Part shown: positions 19,786 to 28,362 of the stretch, one piece after another
Position numbering within the stretch: the stretch's first letter is position 1
Layout: every line of letters starts with the position of its first letter
DNA from: Streptomyces scabiei 87.22
GTDB lineage: Bacteria > Actinomycetota > Actinomycetes > Streptomycetales > Streptomycetaceae
Assembly: GCF_000091305.1 (NCBI RefSeq)
Contig: NC_013929.1
Span: 8,432,001 to 8,496,000, forward strand
Direction of reading: 5' to 3'
DNA: 64,000 nt
Program-made: the position numbers and the translations under genes
The notes under the pieces: model-generated
Told to the model about the DNA's origin: nothing
Seen by the model: the letters and a program-made list of their open reading frames with translations, nothing else
Databases searched by the model: none

Positions 19786-20457
19786 CTAGAGGGGTGCCTC
19801 GGCGGCTCGTCTCCCGGTGTCGATGACGTGGTCGATGGCGGAGGTGACGTCGGCCGCGATGTGGGTGGGCCGGTAGGCGGCCTCCGTCCAGGGGCGGCCG
19901 TGCGCCACCCAGACGCTGCGCAGGCCGAGAGCGTCGGCGCCCGCGATGTCGGCGTGGGCCGCGTCACCGACGACCCAGGCACCGGCGAGCGGGAGTCCGG
20001 CGACGGCGGCCGCCGCGTGGAAGATCTCCGGCTCGGGCTTCTGGTGGCCGACGGCTTGCGAGACGACCCAGCCCCGCACGAGCCGGTCGAGTCCGGTGCG
20101 GCGGATCTTCGTCTCCTGCTGGACGGTTCGCCCGTTGGTGACGATCACGCAGGTCCAGCCGCCGCCGCGCGCACGGTCGAGTGCCTCGCGGGTGGGCGGA
20201 GCCAGGACCACGCGGTCGGCGGCGCCGGTGTCGAGCAGGACGCGGACGGCGCCCGGCGGCAGCACGTCCGCGTACCGGTCGGTGAGGGTGGCGGCGACCT
20301 CATGGCGGGGGGTGTAGCCGCCCGCGTCGACGGCCGTCACCCAGGACAGATCGGTGGCGGGCAGGCCGTGTGCGCTCAGGAAGGCGGCCACGGCGGCCCG
20401 GAAGGCCGCGTCGCGGTCGATCAGGGTGTTGTCCAGGTCGAGCAGCAGCAGAGGCAT
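19786..20457 (-). CDS. HAD-IA family hydrolase
   Basis: 223 residues from the ATG at 20457. The first HAD motif is 'LLLLDLDNTLIDRD' (nucleophile Asp and acid/base Asp). Motif II appears in 'CVIVTNGRTVQQETKI', the lysine motif in 'SQAVGHQKPEPEIF', and the last acidic motif in 'GAWVVGDAAHADIAGA'. It is a phosphatase or haloacid dehalogenase-like hydrolase of unknown substrate. A GTG at 20490 would add 11 residues without a better ribosome site. It probably shares a transcript with the downstream SDR gene and is divergent from padR. Confidence 0.87.
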   Translation of the reverse strand: MPLLLLDLDNTLIDRDAAFRAAVAAFLSAHGLPATDLSWVTAVDAGGYTPRHEVAATLTDRYADVLPPGAVRVLLDTGAADRVVLAPPTREALDRARGGGWTCVIVTNGRTVQQETKIRRTGLDRLVRGWVVSQAVGHQKPEPEIFHAAAAVAGLPLAGAWVVGDAAHADIAGADALGLRSVWVAHGRPWTEAAYRPTHIAADVTSAIDHVIDTGRRAAEAPL

Positions 20458-20514
20458 GCGCGGCAGTAGATCACGACGGTGTTCTCGCACCGGGGGTTGT
20501 CAGACGACAGGTTC

Positions 20515-20550
20515 CGATATATCGTTGAGGCATCGCGACAGATCAACGAT
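20515..20550. promoter_or_regulatory. Candidate PadR operator
   Basis: A 10-base palindrome CGATATATCG (20515-20524) overlaps the left arm of a wider repeat, ATCGTTGA (20521-20528) and TCAACGAT (20543-20550), 14 bases apart. The A/T-rich ATATAT core is typical of PadR sites. It sits between the divergent HAD and padR genes, just before the padR ribosome site. Confidence 0.6.
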
Positions 20551-20567
20551 GGAATGGAGTGATTGCG

Positions 20568-21206
20568 ATGCGTTCCCGTGGACAGGACTTCGGATTCGAG
20601 CGTGGACATGGACGCCGTGGTGGGGAGCACCCCCGCGGCCGAGATGACGCCGAGGCGCTGCGCGCCGCCTTCGGGCCGTTCGGGCCGGGCCATGGTGGCC
20701 CCGGACCGTTCGGGCCCTTCGGTGGAGGCCCCTGGGGTGGGCGCGGCCGGGGCGGCCCTCGGGGGAGGGCGAGGCGGGGCGACGTGCGCGCGTCGATCCT
20801 GGCCCTTCTCAAGGACAGGCCCATGCACGGCTACGAGATGATCCAGGAGATCGCCGAGCGCAGTGGCGGGGCGTGGAAGCCCAGCCCCGGTTCGGTGTAC
20901 CCCACCCTTCAGCTGCTGGAGGACGAGGGGCTGATCGCCAGTGCGAGCGAGGGCGGCAAGAAGCTGTTCTCGCTCACCGAGGCCGGCCGCGCCGCGGCCG
21001 ACGAGGGGCCGGAGGCCCCGTGGGAAGAGGCCTCGCGCGGGGTCGACTGGGAGGCGCTGAGCGAGATCCGGCAGGCCGGCTTCGGTCTGATGGAGGCGTT
21101 CGGCCAGGTCTGGAAGACCGGTGACAAGGATCAGCGCGACAAGGCGCTGACGGTGATCAACGAAGCCCGCAAGAAGCTGTACCTCATCCTCGCCGACGAG
21201 GACTGA
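20568..21206 (+). CDS. PadR family transcriptional regulator
   Basis: 212 residues from the ATG at 20568, with GGAG eight bases upstream; a GTG at 20559 is possible. A Gly/Arg/Pro-rich N-terminus of about 60 residues precedes the PadR winged helix: 'RASILALLKDRPMHGYEMIQ', 'GSVYPTLQLLEDEGLIAS' and 'KKLFSLTEAGR'. A helical C-terminal half follows. PadR proteins are repressors of efflux or detoxification genes and usually repress themselves; palindromes upstream support this. Confidence 0.9.
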   Translation: MRSRGQDFGFERGHGRRGGEHPRGRDDAEALRAAFGPFGPGHGGPGPFGPFGGGPWGGRGRGGPRGRARRGDVRASILALLKDRPMHGYEMIQEIAERSGGAWKPSPGSVYPTLQLLEDEGLIASASEGGKKLFSLTEAGRAAADEGPEAPWEEASRGVDWEALSEIRQAGFGLMEAFGQVWKTGDKDQRDKALTVINEARKKLYLILADED

Positions 21207-21237
21207 CGGCAGTGTGCGGGTGACCGCTACGAGAGGG

Positions 21238-21272
21238 CGCCCCGTGGAGAGGGATCTCCGCGGGGCGCTTTC
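21238..21272 (+). terminator. Terminator of padR
   Basis: GCGCCCCG-T-GGAGA and TCTCC-G-CGGGGCGC arms with a short loop are followed by TTT, 32 bases after the padR stop. Confidence 0.75.
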
Positions 21273-21322
21273 GTGTGCGTGGGGCGTGCGAGCGGCGGGC
21301 GGGGGTGCGGGCGGGCGTGCGG

Positions 21323-21751
21323 TCAGGTCACGAGGCCGCCCAGCTTGCGCAGGGACTCGGCGAGCGCGGCCGTGGCGGAGTCCCTGAGCTTGCCCGCCAT
21401 CAGGGAGACGGCGGCGCCGGTGAACCGGCCGTCGATGCGGACCGTGGTGGCGTCGCCGTCGGGGGTGAGCGTGTAGCGGGTGGCGAGGTCCACGGCCATG
21501 GGGCCCTTGCCGCGGAGGGCCAGGGTGCGGGCGGGTTCCAGTTCGGCGATGGTCCACTCGACCTCGGCGGGGAAGCCCATCATCCTGAGGTTCTCCTGGA
21601 ACGTGCCGCCGACCGTGAGGACCTCGGGGCCGCCCTTGGGGAAGCCGGTGTGGGTGGTGTTCCACTCGCCGTGCGAGGGCCAGTCGACGAGCCGGGCCCA
21701 GACCTGCTCGGCGGGTGCCTCGATGCGTGCCTCGGCGCTGACGTCGGCCAT
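21323..21751 (-). CDS. SRPBCC family protein (polyketide cyclase/START-like)
   Basis: 142 residues with the START-like fold common to actinobacterial SRPBCC proteins: 'ADVSAEARIEAPAEQVWARL', 'WNTTHTGFPKGGPEVLTVGG' and 'GAAVSLMAGKLRDSATAALA' forming the long C-terminal helix. These bind hydrophobic ligands; no catalytic role can be named. The ATG at 21751 follows an AGGGG ribosome site. Confidence 0.85.
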   Translation of the reverse strand: MADVSAEARIEAPAEQVWARLVDWPSHGEWNTTHTGFPKGGPEVLTVGGTFQENLRMMGFPAEVEWTIAELEPARTLALRGKGPMAVDLATRYTLTPDGDATTVRIDGRFTGAAVSLMAGKLRDSATAALAESLRKLGGLVT

Positions 21752-22034
21752 GCGACAACCCCTTCGTCTCGGACGGTGGTGTCGCGGAACGTAGCCGCGA
21801 GGCCCGGAACATTCAATACTGATGAACCGTCAGGAAGTGTCTGGTGTCTGGTGTCTGGTGTCCGGTGGCCGGTCCGGTGCCGTGCTGGGCGCGGGGCAGG
21901 GCGGTGCGCGCCCCTGAGGCGAGCGGGTGGGATCTCATCCGTAGGGAGGAGATGCGGCTCCTCCCTGCGCAACCTGTGCCGGAGGCGAAAATGCTTCCTC
22001 CCGTGGATGTCCCGGAGGTACCGGGGCTGATGGG

Positions 22035-22637
22035 GTGGGAGGCGTGCTACCCCGTATTCCCCGGCAGTCGGCCGTAGACCATGGTCCGGATCGCGTGGAG
22101 ATCGAGGGCGTGCTCACGGATGAGCTGGCCTCGGTGGTCGCCGGTGCGCGCAGACGGGCCCTGCGGGACGGGGACCGGCAGATCGACACCGCCCATCTGC
22201 TGCACTCCCTCGTGGAGTCGGACCCCGAGGTCCGTGCCGCTTTCGACGGTCCGCAGGTCGCCCGGCTCCTCGGCTATCTCGTGCAGCGCAGCATCGGGTA
22301 CGGGCTGCGCTGGCGGATCGGTGTCGAGGACGCCGGTGCCGTCCCGGACGGGCCGGGCAGGCCCGGCTGGTCGCCCGTGGCGTCCCGGGCGATGACCCGG
22401 GCGTACGACCGTGCCGTGCTGCGCGGCGCGGAGTCGGCCCACGGCGTCGATCTTCTCGCGGTGCTCGTCGTGGCCGGCGGTTCGCGGGCCGTGGAGGTGC
22501 TGGGCCAGGTCGGGGTCGACGGGGAGGCGGTGGCGCGACGCATCGCGCAGGCCGGCGGGCGCGGCGCCACGGAGTGCGGCGCGGAGACCGGTGACGGGGG
22601 TGCAGTCGATAACGCTCCGCCCCCGTCCAGCCACTGA
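22035..22637 (+). CDS. Clp N-terminal repeat domain protein
   Basis: About 200 residues. 'LTDELASVVAGARRRALRDG' followed by 'QIDTAHLLHSLVESDPEVRA', and a second copy around 'RAYDRAVLRGAESAHGVDLL', are the double Clp-N repeat of ClpA/ClpC adaptors. There is no ATPase part. Free-standing Clp-N proteins may present substrates to ClpC or bind McsB-like marks; the role here is unknown. A GTG nine bases downstream (22044) is an equally plausible start, and neither has an ideally spaced ribosome site. Confidence 0.75.
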   Translation: MGGVLPRIPRQSAVDHGPDRVEIEGVLTDELASVVAGARRRALRDGDRQIDTAHLLHSLVESDPEVRAAFDGPQVARLLGYLVQRSIGYGLRWRIGVEDAGAVPDGPGRPGWSPVASRAMTRAYDRAVLRGAESAHGVDLLAVLVVAGGSRAVEVLGQVGVDGEAVARRIAQAGGRGATECGAETGDGGAVDNAPPPSSH

Positions 22638-22689
22638 GACAGGAGTCATCGGGGGTGACGCTCCTGTCGTCGGCTGACATCATGGGGCG

Positions 22690-23688
22690 GTGCATACGTC
22701 TCAGGGGAGTCAGGGGCATCGCGGGCGTGGCGTCGGGCTGGTGCTCGCGCTGGGATCCGCGGTCGCCTTCGGCGGATCGGGTACGGCGGCCAAGCCGCTC
22801 ATCGAGGCCGGGCTCGACCCGCTGCACGTGGTGTGGCTGAGGGTCGTCGGTGCCGCGTTGGTGATGCTGCCGCTGGCCGTGCGCCACCGCGATCTGGTGC
22901 GCAGGCGGCCCGCGCTGCTCGTCGGGTTCGGGCTGTTCGCCGTGGCCGGTGTGCAGGCGTTCTACTTCGCCTCGATCTCCCGGATCCCCGTCGGTGTCGC
23001 GCTCCTCGTGGAGTACCTCGGACCGGCCATCGTCCTCGGCTGGGTGCGGTTCGTGCAGCGGCGGCCGGTGACGCGGGCCGCCGCGGTCGGTGTCGTCCTC
23101 GCCGTCGGCGGCCTCGCCTGTGTCGTGGAGATCTGGTCGGGGCTGAGCTTCGACCCGCTCGGGCTGCTGCTGGCGTTCGGGGCCGCCTGCTGCCAGGCCG
23201 GGTACTTCGTCCTGTCCGACCAGGGCGGCGACGAGGGGGCCGGGGCGCCGGATCCGCTCGGGGTGATCGCCTACGGCCTGCTGGTGGGCGCCGTGGTGCT
23301 CACGGTGGTGGCGCGGCCGTGGGGGATGGAGTGGGGGGTGCTCGGGGGTGATGCGTCGATGGACGGTACGGCCGTTCCGGCGTGGGTGCTGCTCTGCTGG
23401 GTGGTGCTGCTCGCCACGGTGATCGCGTACGGGACCGGGGTGGTGGCCGTGCGGCGGCTTTCGCCGCAGGTGGCCGGGGTCGTGGGGTGCCTGGAGGCGG
23501 TCGTGGCGACGGTGCTCGCGTGGGTGCTGCTGGGGGAGCATCTGTCGGCGCCGCAGATCCTGGGCGGGGCGGTGGTGCTGGTCGGGGCGTTCGTCGCGCA
23601 GCGGTCCGCGGTGGGGGAGACGGTGTCGCGACCGCCGGCCGGGGCCGTCGAGGAGGAGGCCGAGCCGGAACTGTCGGTGCGCCCCTGA
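22690..23688 (+). CDS. EamA family (DMT) transporter
   Basis: 332 residues from a GTG start, with about ten membrane helices in two homologous EamA repeats. The first repeat includes 'VAFGGSGTAAKPLIEAGLDP' and 'AVAGVQAFYFASISRIPVGV'. The second ends with 'VGCLEAVVATVLAWVLLGEH'. These proteins export metabolites such as amino acids or nucleosides. No cognate regulator is adjacent. The tail is acidic and cytoplasmic. Confidence 0.87.
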   Translation: MHTSQGSQGHRGRGVGLVLALGSAVAFGGSGTAAKPLIEAGLDPLHVVWLRVVGAALVMLPLAVRHRDLVRRRPALLVGFGLFAVAGVQAFYFASISRIPVGVALLVEYLGPAIVLGWVRFVQRRPVTRAAAVGVVLAVGGLACVVEIWSGLSFDPLGLLLAFGAACCQAGYFVLSDQGGDEGAGAPDPLGVIAYGLLVGAVVLTVVARPWGMEWGVLGGDASMDGTAVPAWVLLCWVVLLATVIAYGTGVVAVRRLSPQVAGVVGCLEAVVATVLAWVLLGEHLSAPQILGGAVVLVGAFVAQRSAVGETVSRPPAGAVEEEAEPELSVRP

Positions 23689-23736
23689 AGGCCCCGGGGT
23701 GGCGCCTCGCCGTCGAGGCGGGCCCGGGGGCGCGTC

Positions 23737-24423
23737 CTACAGGCTCCTGAGGTAGTCCGGGAGCTCCGTGCCGGCGGGCAGGTCGGGCTCCGGGATCGGG
23801 GTGTCGTACCCCTTGCGCAGGGGGACGACGCCGGCCCAGTGGGGGAGGGTGACGTCTTCGGGTTCCTCGTTGACGCCGCCGGTGCGGGTCTTGGCCGAGA
23901 CCTCGTTCAGGTCGAGGCGGATCACGGCGGTGGCCGCGAACTCCTTGGGGTTGGCGGGCCGGGAGTCCCGCGAGCGGCCCGGTACGACGTGGTCGACGAG
24001 CGCGTCCAGGGCGATCCGCCGCTCCTGCGGGTCCGTGACCTCGTGGGCGATGCCGTGCACCACCACCGAGCGGTAGTTGATCGAGTGGTGGAAGGCGGAG
24101 CGGGCCAGGACCAGCCCGTCCACGTGGGTCACCGTCAGGCACACCGGGAGTCCCGGGTCGGCCTGGCCCGTCATCCGCAGCGGGCGCGAACCCGTCGAAC
24201 CGTGCACGTAGAGCGTCTCGCCGACCCGGCCGTACAGCGTGGGGAGCACCACCGGGGCGCCGTCGCGGACGAACCCGAGATGGCAGACGTACCCCTCGTC
24301 GAGTATCGCGTGGACCAGCTCCCTGTCGTACGACGCCTTCTCCCTGCCCCGGGTGGGGGCGGTGCGGTCGGTGGGGTGGTAGGCGGCGGCCGCCGGTGTC
24401 GTCGGCTGCGGTGTCCCCGTCAT
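23737..24423 (-). CDS. Pyridoxamine 5'-phosphate oxidase-related flavin protein
   Basis: 228 residues from the ATG at 24423, which has GGGGAG four bases upstream; an ATG at 24435 is less well placed. The split-barrel flavin fold is shown by 'LDEGYVCHLGFVRDGAPVVL', 'GETLYVHGSTGSRPLRM' and 'SINYRSVVVHGIAHEVTDPQ'. It belongs to the FMN/F420-binding group. It is divergent from a MocR-type PLP-dependent regulator, a pairing common in vitamin B6-linked control, so it may be regulated by that protein. Confidence 0.85.
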   Translation of the reverse strand: MTGTPQPTTPAAAAYHPTDRTAPTRGREKASYDRELVHAILDEGYVCHLGFVRDGAPVVLPTLYGRVGETLYVHGSTGSRPLRMTGQADPGLPVCLTVTHVDGLVLARSAFHHSINYRSVVVHGIAHEVTDPQERRIALDALVDHVVPGRSRDSRPANPKEFAATAVIRLDLNEVSAKTRTGGVNEEPEDVTLPHWAGVVPLRKGYDTPIPEPDLPAGTELPDYLRSL

Positions 24424-24435
24424 TGCGCTCCCCAT

Positions 24436-24447
24436 TGCACTAGTGCA
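24436..24447. promoter_or_regulatory. 12-base palindrome between the PPOX and mocR genes
   Basis: TGCACTAGTGCA is a perfect palindrome in the short gap between divergent genes. A half-site-like TTGTGCTAG follows at 24457-24465. It is a candidate MocR/GabR-type operator controlling both genes. Confidence 0.6.
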
Positions 24448-24473
24448 TAGTTTTGTTTGTGCTAGGAGAATAC

Positions 24474-25790
24474 ATGATCGCCGGGCGGCGCGCGGCGGAT
24501 ATCGCGGCGAGCGTCGAGCGGGCGGTCGGTGCGGGTGAGCTGCCCCCCGGTCAGCTGCTGCCCCCCATGCGGGAGCTGGCGGAGAGGCTCGGGGTGAACG
24601 CGAACACGGTCGCGGCCGCCTACCGCACCCTGCGTGAGCGCGGGGTCATCGAGACGGCCGGTCGGCGGGGGAGCCGTGTGCGGCCCCGGCCGGCGACGAC
24701 GGGGCGCGAGTACATCCGGGTGGAGGTGCCGGAGGGCGTGCGGGATCTGGCCGACGGCAATCCCGACACCGCCCTGCTGCCGTCCCTCGCCGAGGCGTTC
24801 GCGGCCGCCGCCCGGCAGGGCGACCGCGAGCCGGTGCTGTACGGGGCGGGTTCCGTGGAGCCCGAGCTGGCCCGCATCGCGCGGGCCGAGCTGGACGCCG
24901 ACGGGGTGCCGGACGGGCCGGTGGCCGTCACCTCCGGTTCGCTCGACGCGATCGAACGCGTCCTGGCCGCCCACCTCAAGCCCGGGGACGCCGTCGCCGT
25001 CGAGGACCCGGGGTGGGGCAGCGTGCTCGACCTCGTACCGGCCCTCGGGCTGCGCCTGGTGCCGGTCGGCGTCGACGACGAGGGGCCGCTCGCCGACGAC
25101 GTCCGCGGGGCGCTGGAGGCCGGGGCGCGGGCCCTGATCGTCACCGACCGCGCGCAGAACCCCACCGGTGCGGCCGTGAGCGCCGCACGGGCGCGTGCCC
25201 TGCGGTCCGTGTTGGAGGAGCATCCCGGGACCCTGCTCATCGAGGACGACCACGGCCACCGGATCGTCGACCAGCCCCTCCATCCGCTCGCCGGGGCCAC
25301 CCGCAGCTGGGCCTTCGTACGGTCGGTCGCCAAGGCGTACGGCCCCGACCTGCGGGTCGCGGTGCTCACCGGGGACGCCGTCACGGTCGACCGGGTCCGG
25401 GGCCGGCAGCGGCTGGGGCCGGGCTGGGTGAGCCGGCTGGTGCAGCGGGCCGTCGTACGGCTGTGGACCGGCGGCGGGGTGGACGCCGCGGCCGTGGCGG
25501 CGGCGTACGGGAGGCGGCGCGACGCGCTGATCGGCGCCCTCGCCCGGCACGGGGTCGAGGCGCACGGGGCCAGTGGGATGAACGTGTGGGTCCGGGTCCC
25601 GGACGAGACCGGCGCGGTCGCCCGGCTGCTCCACGCGGGGTGGGCCGTGGCGCCCGGCGCGCGCTTCCGCATGAGCGCCCCGCCGGGGATCCGGATCACG
25701 GTCTCCGCCCTCACCGAGGAGGAGATCGGGAGGGTGGCGGAGGCGGTGGCCGCGGCGGTGCGGCCGGGCTCCGGTGGCGGCCGGGTGTGA
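24474..25790 (+). CDS. MocR/GabR-type PLP-dependent transcriptional regulator
   Basis: 438 residues from the ATG at 24474 with GGAG five bases upstream. Residues about 1-75 form a GntR winged helix ('ELPPGQLLPPMRELAERLGV', 'NTVAAAYRTLRERGVI'). The rest is a fold-type I aminotransferase domain with 'DRAQNPTG' and the PLP lysine in 'SVAKAYGPDLRVA' (K287). Such regulators sense an amino acid or pyridoxal phosphate through the PLP domain. The divergent PPOX-family gene and the 12-base palindrome suggest local control. Confidence 0.9.
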   Translation: MIAGRRAADIAASVERAVGAGELPPGQLLPPMRELAERLGVNANTVAAAYRTLRERGVIETAGRRGSRVRPRPATTGREYIRVEVPEGVRDLADGNPDTALLPSLAEAFAAAARQGDREPVLYGAGSVEPELARIARAELDADGVPDGPVAVTSGSLDAIERVLAAHLKPGDAVAVEDPGWGSVLDLVPALGLRLVPVGVDDEGPLADDVRGALEAGARALIVTDRAQNPTGAAVSAARARALRSVLEEHPGTLLIEDDHGHRIVDQPLHPLAGATRSWAFVRSVAKAYGPDLRVAVLTGDAVTVDRVRGRQRLGPGWVSRLVQRAVVRLWTGGGVDAAAVAAAYGRRRDALIGALARHGVEAHGASGMNVWVRVPDETGAVARLLHAGWAVAPGARFRMSAPPGIRITVSALTEEEIGRVAEAVAAAVRPGSGGGRV

Positions 25791-25805
25791 GGGCGCCCGG
25801 GAAGG

Positions 25806-26735
25806 TCAGGAGCGCGGCCTGGCCTGGGTCAGGGCGGCTCCCGCCAGGACGATCACCGCGCCGACCGGCGTCGACCAGGCCAGGGACTCGCCGAGCAGGA
25901 CCACACCGGCGGCCGTGGCGATGACCGGGATGAAGTAGGTGACCATCTGGGCGGTGGTCGGGCCGACCTCGGAGACCAGGCCGTACTGGAGGAGCATGGC
26001 GACACCCGTGCCGAGGACGCCCAGGGCTACCACCGCCAGCAGGGGCAGGACCGGGAAGCTGCTCGGCAGGGTCGTGAACAGCGGGGTGACGCAGGCCAGT
26101 TGAGCGGTGGCCAGCAGGAGCTGGGCGCCGGTGAGGGACAGGTGCGAGGTGCTGCTGCCGGCCAGCGTGCGGCGGACGTAGATCCAGCCGACCGGGTAGC
26201 TGAGGGAGGCCAACAGCGCCATCATGGTGCCCCGCGCGTCCAGGCCGCTGAAGCCCTGCCAGGCGCCGAGCACGGTGAGCACGCCGAGGAAGCCGAGGCC
26301 GAGACCGGCGACCCTGACCCGGGTCGGGCGGTCCTCCGAGAGGGCCACCAGGGAGAGTGCCATCCCCCACAGCGGCGAGGTCGCGTTGCAGATGCCCGCC
26401 AGCGTGGAGGGGATGGTCAGCTCCGCGTAGGCGAAGAGGGAGAACGGCAGAGCGTTGAGGAGCAGGGCCGCCACCGCGAGATGGCCCCAGGTGCGGGCGC
26501 CGCTCGGCAGCCGCTCACGCTTCACCGCCATCGCCACCGCGAGCACCAGCGTGCCGAACAGCAGCCGCCCGAAGGTGACCTGGAACGGCGCGTACGCCTG
26601 GGTGCCCACCTTGATCAGAAGGAAGCTGAAGCCCCAGACGAGCGAGAGGAAGGCGAAACGCAGGCGCCAGTCGACGGTGACGCGGGCGCGTCCGGGCAGG
26701 GAGGCGGAGGTGCGCGTGGGCGTGGCGGTGGTCAT
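25806..26735 (-). CDS. EamA family (DMT) transporter
   Basis: 309 residues from the ATG at 26735, preceded by GGTGGG. Ten membrane segments in two EamA repeats: 'FLSLVWGFSFLLIKVGTQAY' begins the first and 'PTTAQMVTYFIPVIATAAGV' lies in the second. It is divergent from a LysR regulator over a 74-base gap, which implies LysR-controlled efflux of a small metabolite. Confidence 0.88.
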   Translation of the reverse strand: MTTATPTRTSASLPGRARVTVDWRLRFAFLSLVWGFSFLLIKVGTQAYAPFQVTFGRLLFGTLVLAVAMAVKRERLPSGARTWGHLAVAALLLNALPFSLFAYAELTIPSTLAGICNATSPLWGMALSLVALSEDRPTRVRVAGLGLGFLGVLTVLGAWQGFSGLDARGTMMALLASLSYPVGWIYVRRTLAGSSTSHLSLTGAQLLLATAQLACVTPLFTTLPSSFPVLPLLAVVALGVLGTGVAMLLQYGLVSEVGPTTAQMVTYFIPVIATAAGVVLLGESLAWSTPVGAVIVLAGAALTQARPRS

Positions 26736-26762
26736 GCGCCCACCATGGCGCCCGGCAATCTT

Positions 26763-26801
26763 GTAGCACAAGCGAGAATTCATGCGCTAAATCTCGTAGC
26801 A
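26763..26801. promoter_or_regulatory. Candidate LysR-type operator between transporter and lysR
   Basis: GTAGCA is repeated at 26763-26768 and 26796-26801. Between them CGAGA (26773-26777) and TCTCG (26792-26796) form an inverted repeat. The A/T-rich middle is unusual for the region and probably holds both promoters. Confidence 0.5.
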
Positions 26802-26809
26802 TCGCTTAC

Positions 26810-27718
26810 ATGTTGAATCTGGAGAGGCTGCGTACCCTCGACGCGCTGGCCCGGCACGGTTCGGTCAGCGGGGCGGCCGAGGGGCTGCATGTGACGACCT
26901 CGGCCGTCTCGCAGCAGATGGCCAAGCTGGAGCGGGAGGTCGGACAGCGGCTCCTCGCCAAGAACGGGCGGGGCGTGCGCCTCACCGATGCGGGGCGGCT
27001 GCTCGCCGAGCACGCCGCGCGCATCCTGTCGCAGGTCGAGCTGGCCCAGGCGGACCTGGAGGCACAGCGCGGGCAGGTCGTCGGCGAACTGCGGCTGGCC
27101 GCGTTCCCCACGGCCGTCCGGGGACTGTTCCCCGCCCTCTTCCGCGCACTGCGGGACGACCATCCGGCGCTGCGCGTGCGCTCACGGGAGCTGGAGCCCG
27201 AACTCGCCATCCACGCGGTGGTCCGGGGCGACGCCGACCTGGCGGTCGTCCTCGACTGGTACAACAAGCCGCTGCCCGTCCCCGAGGGCCTCGCCAGGGC
27301 CGCGATCCTCGACGACCCGGTGGAGGTGGCGCTGCCCGACGACCACCCGCTCGCCGGGCGGGACGAGATCGACCTGCGGGAGCTGGCCGAGGAGCCATGG
27401 GTCGTCTGGCCCGAGGGGGAGTTCTGTCACGAATGGCTGCTCTACACCCTGCGTGCCAACGGGATCGAGCCCCAGATCGCCCACCGGGCCGGTGAGCACC
27501 ACACCCAACTGGCGCTGGTAGCAGCCGGGTTGGGTGTCTGCATCGCACCCCGGCTCGGCCGCGACCCGATGCCGGCCCGGATGCGGACGGTCCCCGTGCG
27601 CCCCCGGGTCCACCGGAGCGTCTACGCCGTATGGCGTGCGGACGCCGACCGGCGGCCGTCGATCAGGGCGGCGGTCGAGGCGCTCCGGGCGGCGGGGGCC
27701 GCGTGCGGTTCGGGGTGA
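26810..27718 (+). CDS. LysR family transcriptional regulator
   Basis: 302 residues. The N-terminal helix-turn-helix is typical ('MLNLERLRTLDALARHGSVS', 'TTSAVSQQMAKLEREVGQRL'). A periplasmic-binding-like effector domain follows from about residue 90. It probably controls the divergent EamA transporter. The effector is unknown. Confidence 0.92.
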   Translation: MLNLERLRTLDALARHGSVSGAAEGLHVTTSAVSQQMAKLEREVGQRLLAKNGRGVRLTDAGRLLAEHAARILSQVELAQADLEAQRGQVVGELRLAAFPTAVRGLFPALFRALRDDHPALRVRSRELEPELAIHAVVRGDADLAVVLDWYNKPLPVPEGLARAAILDDPVEVALPDDHPLAGRDEIDLRELAEEPWVVWPEGEFCHEWLLYTLRANGIEPQIAHRAGEHHTQLALVAAGLGVCIAPRLGRDPMPARMRTVPVRPRVHRSVYAVWRADADRRPSIRAAVEALRAAGAACGSG

Positions 27719-27791
27719 ACGGGCGCCCGCCCCCCTGTCCGGGGACCGGGCCCGGCGGGCGGTGTGCCTCGGGAGGTGCTCCGGCCGGGGT

Positions 27792-28253
27792 CTATCCCAA
27801 CTTGCGGAAGTCCCAGGACGCGATCGCGTCCGGCGTCAGGCGTAGCCAGGCGTGTCTGCCGTCGTGCGGCATCTCGTCGATGCCGAAGTTCTTGCGGGCG
27901 AACCGCCGCTCCACCTCGACGAGTTCGGGAACCGGCTCGCCCGTGCGAGGTGCCTCGCCCACGAACTCGACGGTGCCGGACAGCTCGGCACCGCGCAGTT
28001 CGCCGTACTCCTCGCCCGCGTCGACCACGACGGCGCAGCGCGGATCGCGGCGCAGCGCGGACCACCGCTTGCTGCGGGTGATCGAGTAGAGCCAGAGCGA
28101 GGTGCCGTCCCAGACGTACCAGAGCGGGCTGATGTGGGGGGAGCCGTCGGACGAGACCGTCGCGACGCGGCAGGTGCGCTGCGCGCCGAGGAACTCGTCG
28201 AGTTCGGCGGGCTCCATCATGATCTTCCGGCCCCGGCGCTGCGTGGCGGTCAT
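27792..28253 (-). CDS. Pyridoxamine 5'-phosphate oxidase family protein
   Basis: 153 residues from the ATG at 28253, with AAGGGG six bases upstream. The flavin split barrel is visible: 'LGAQRTCRVATVSSDGSPHI', 'WYVWDGTSLWLYSITRSKRW' and 'RRDPRCAVVVDAGEEYGELR'. The closest group is the F420- or heme-binding TIGR03618/Rv1155-like proteins. Substrate unknown. A 15-base inverted repeat lies just upstream. Confidence 0.85.
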   Translation of the reverse strand: MTATQRRGRKIMMEPAELDEFLGAQRTCRVATVSSDGSPHISPLWYVWDGTSLWLYSITRSKRWSALRRDPRCAVVVDAGEEYGELRGAELSGTVEFVGEAPRTGEPVPELVEVERRFARKNFGIDEMPHDGRHAWLRLTPDAIASWDFRKLG

Positions 28254-28267
28254 GGACATCCCCTTCA

Positions 28268-28282
28268 CTGACGTGGCGTCAG
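28268..28282. promoter_or_regulatory. Perfect inverted repeat upstream of the PPOX-family gene
   Basis: CTGACG-TGG-CGTCAG lies 15 bases before the start of the leftward gene. The shape and size fit a TetR-type operator overlapping the leader; the regulator is not adjacent. Confidence 0.5.
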
Positions 28283-28362
28283 AAGAGCATCGGCCGTCTT
28301 CCGTCCATGTGCAAGGGGCGTTACGCTCGCCCGCCCGATCGCCGGCGACAAGGGGAAACGGC

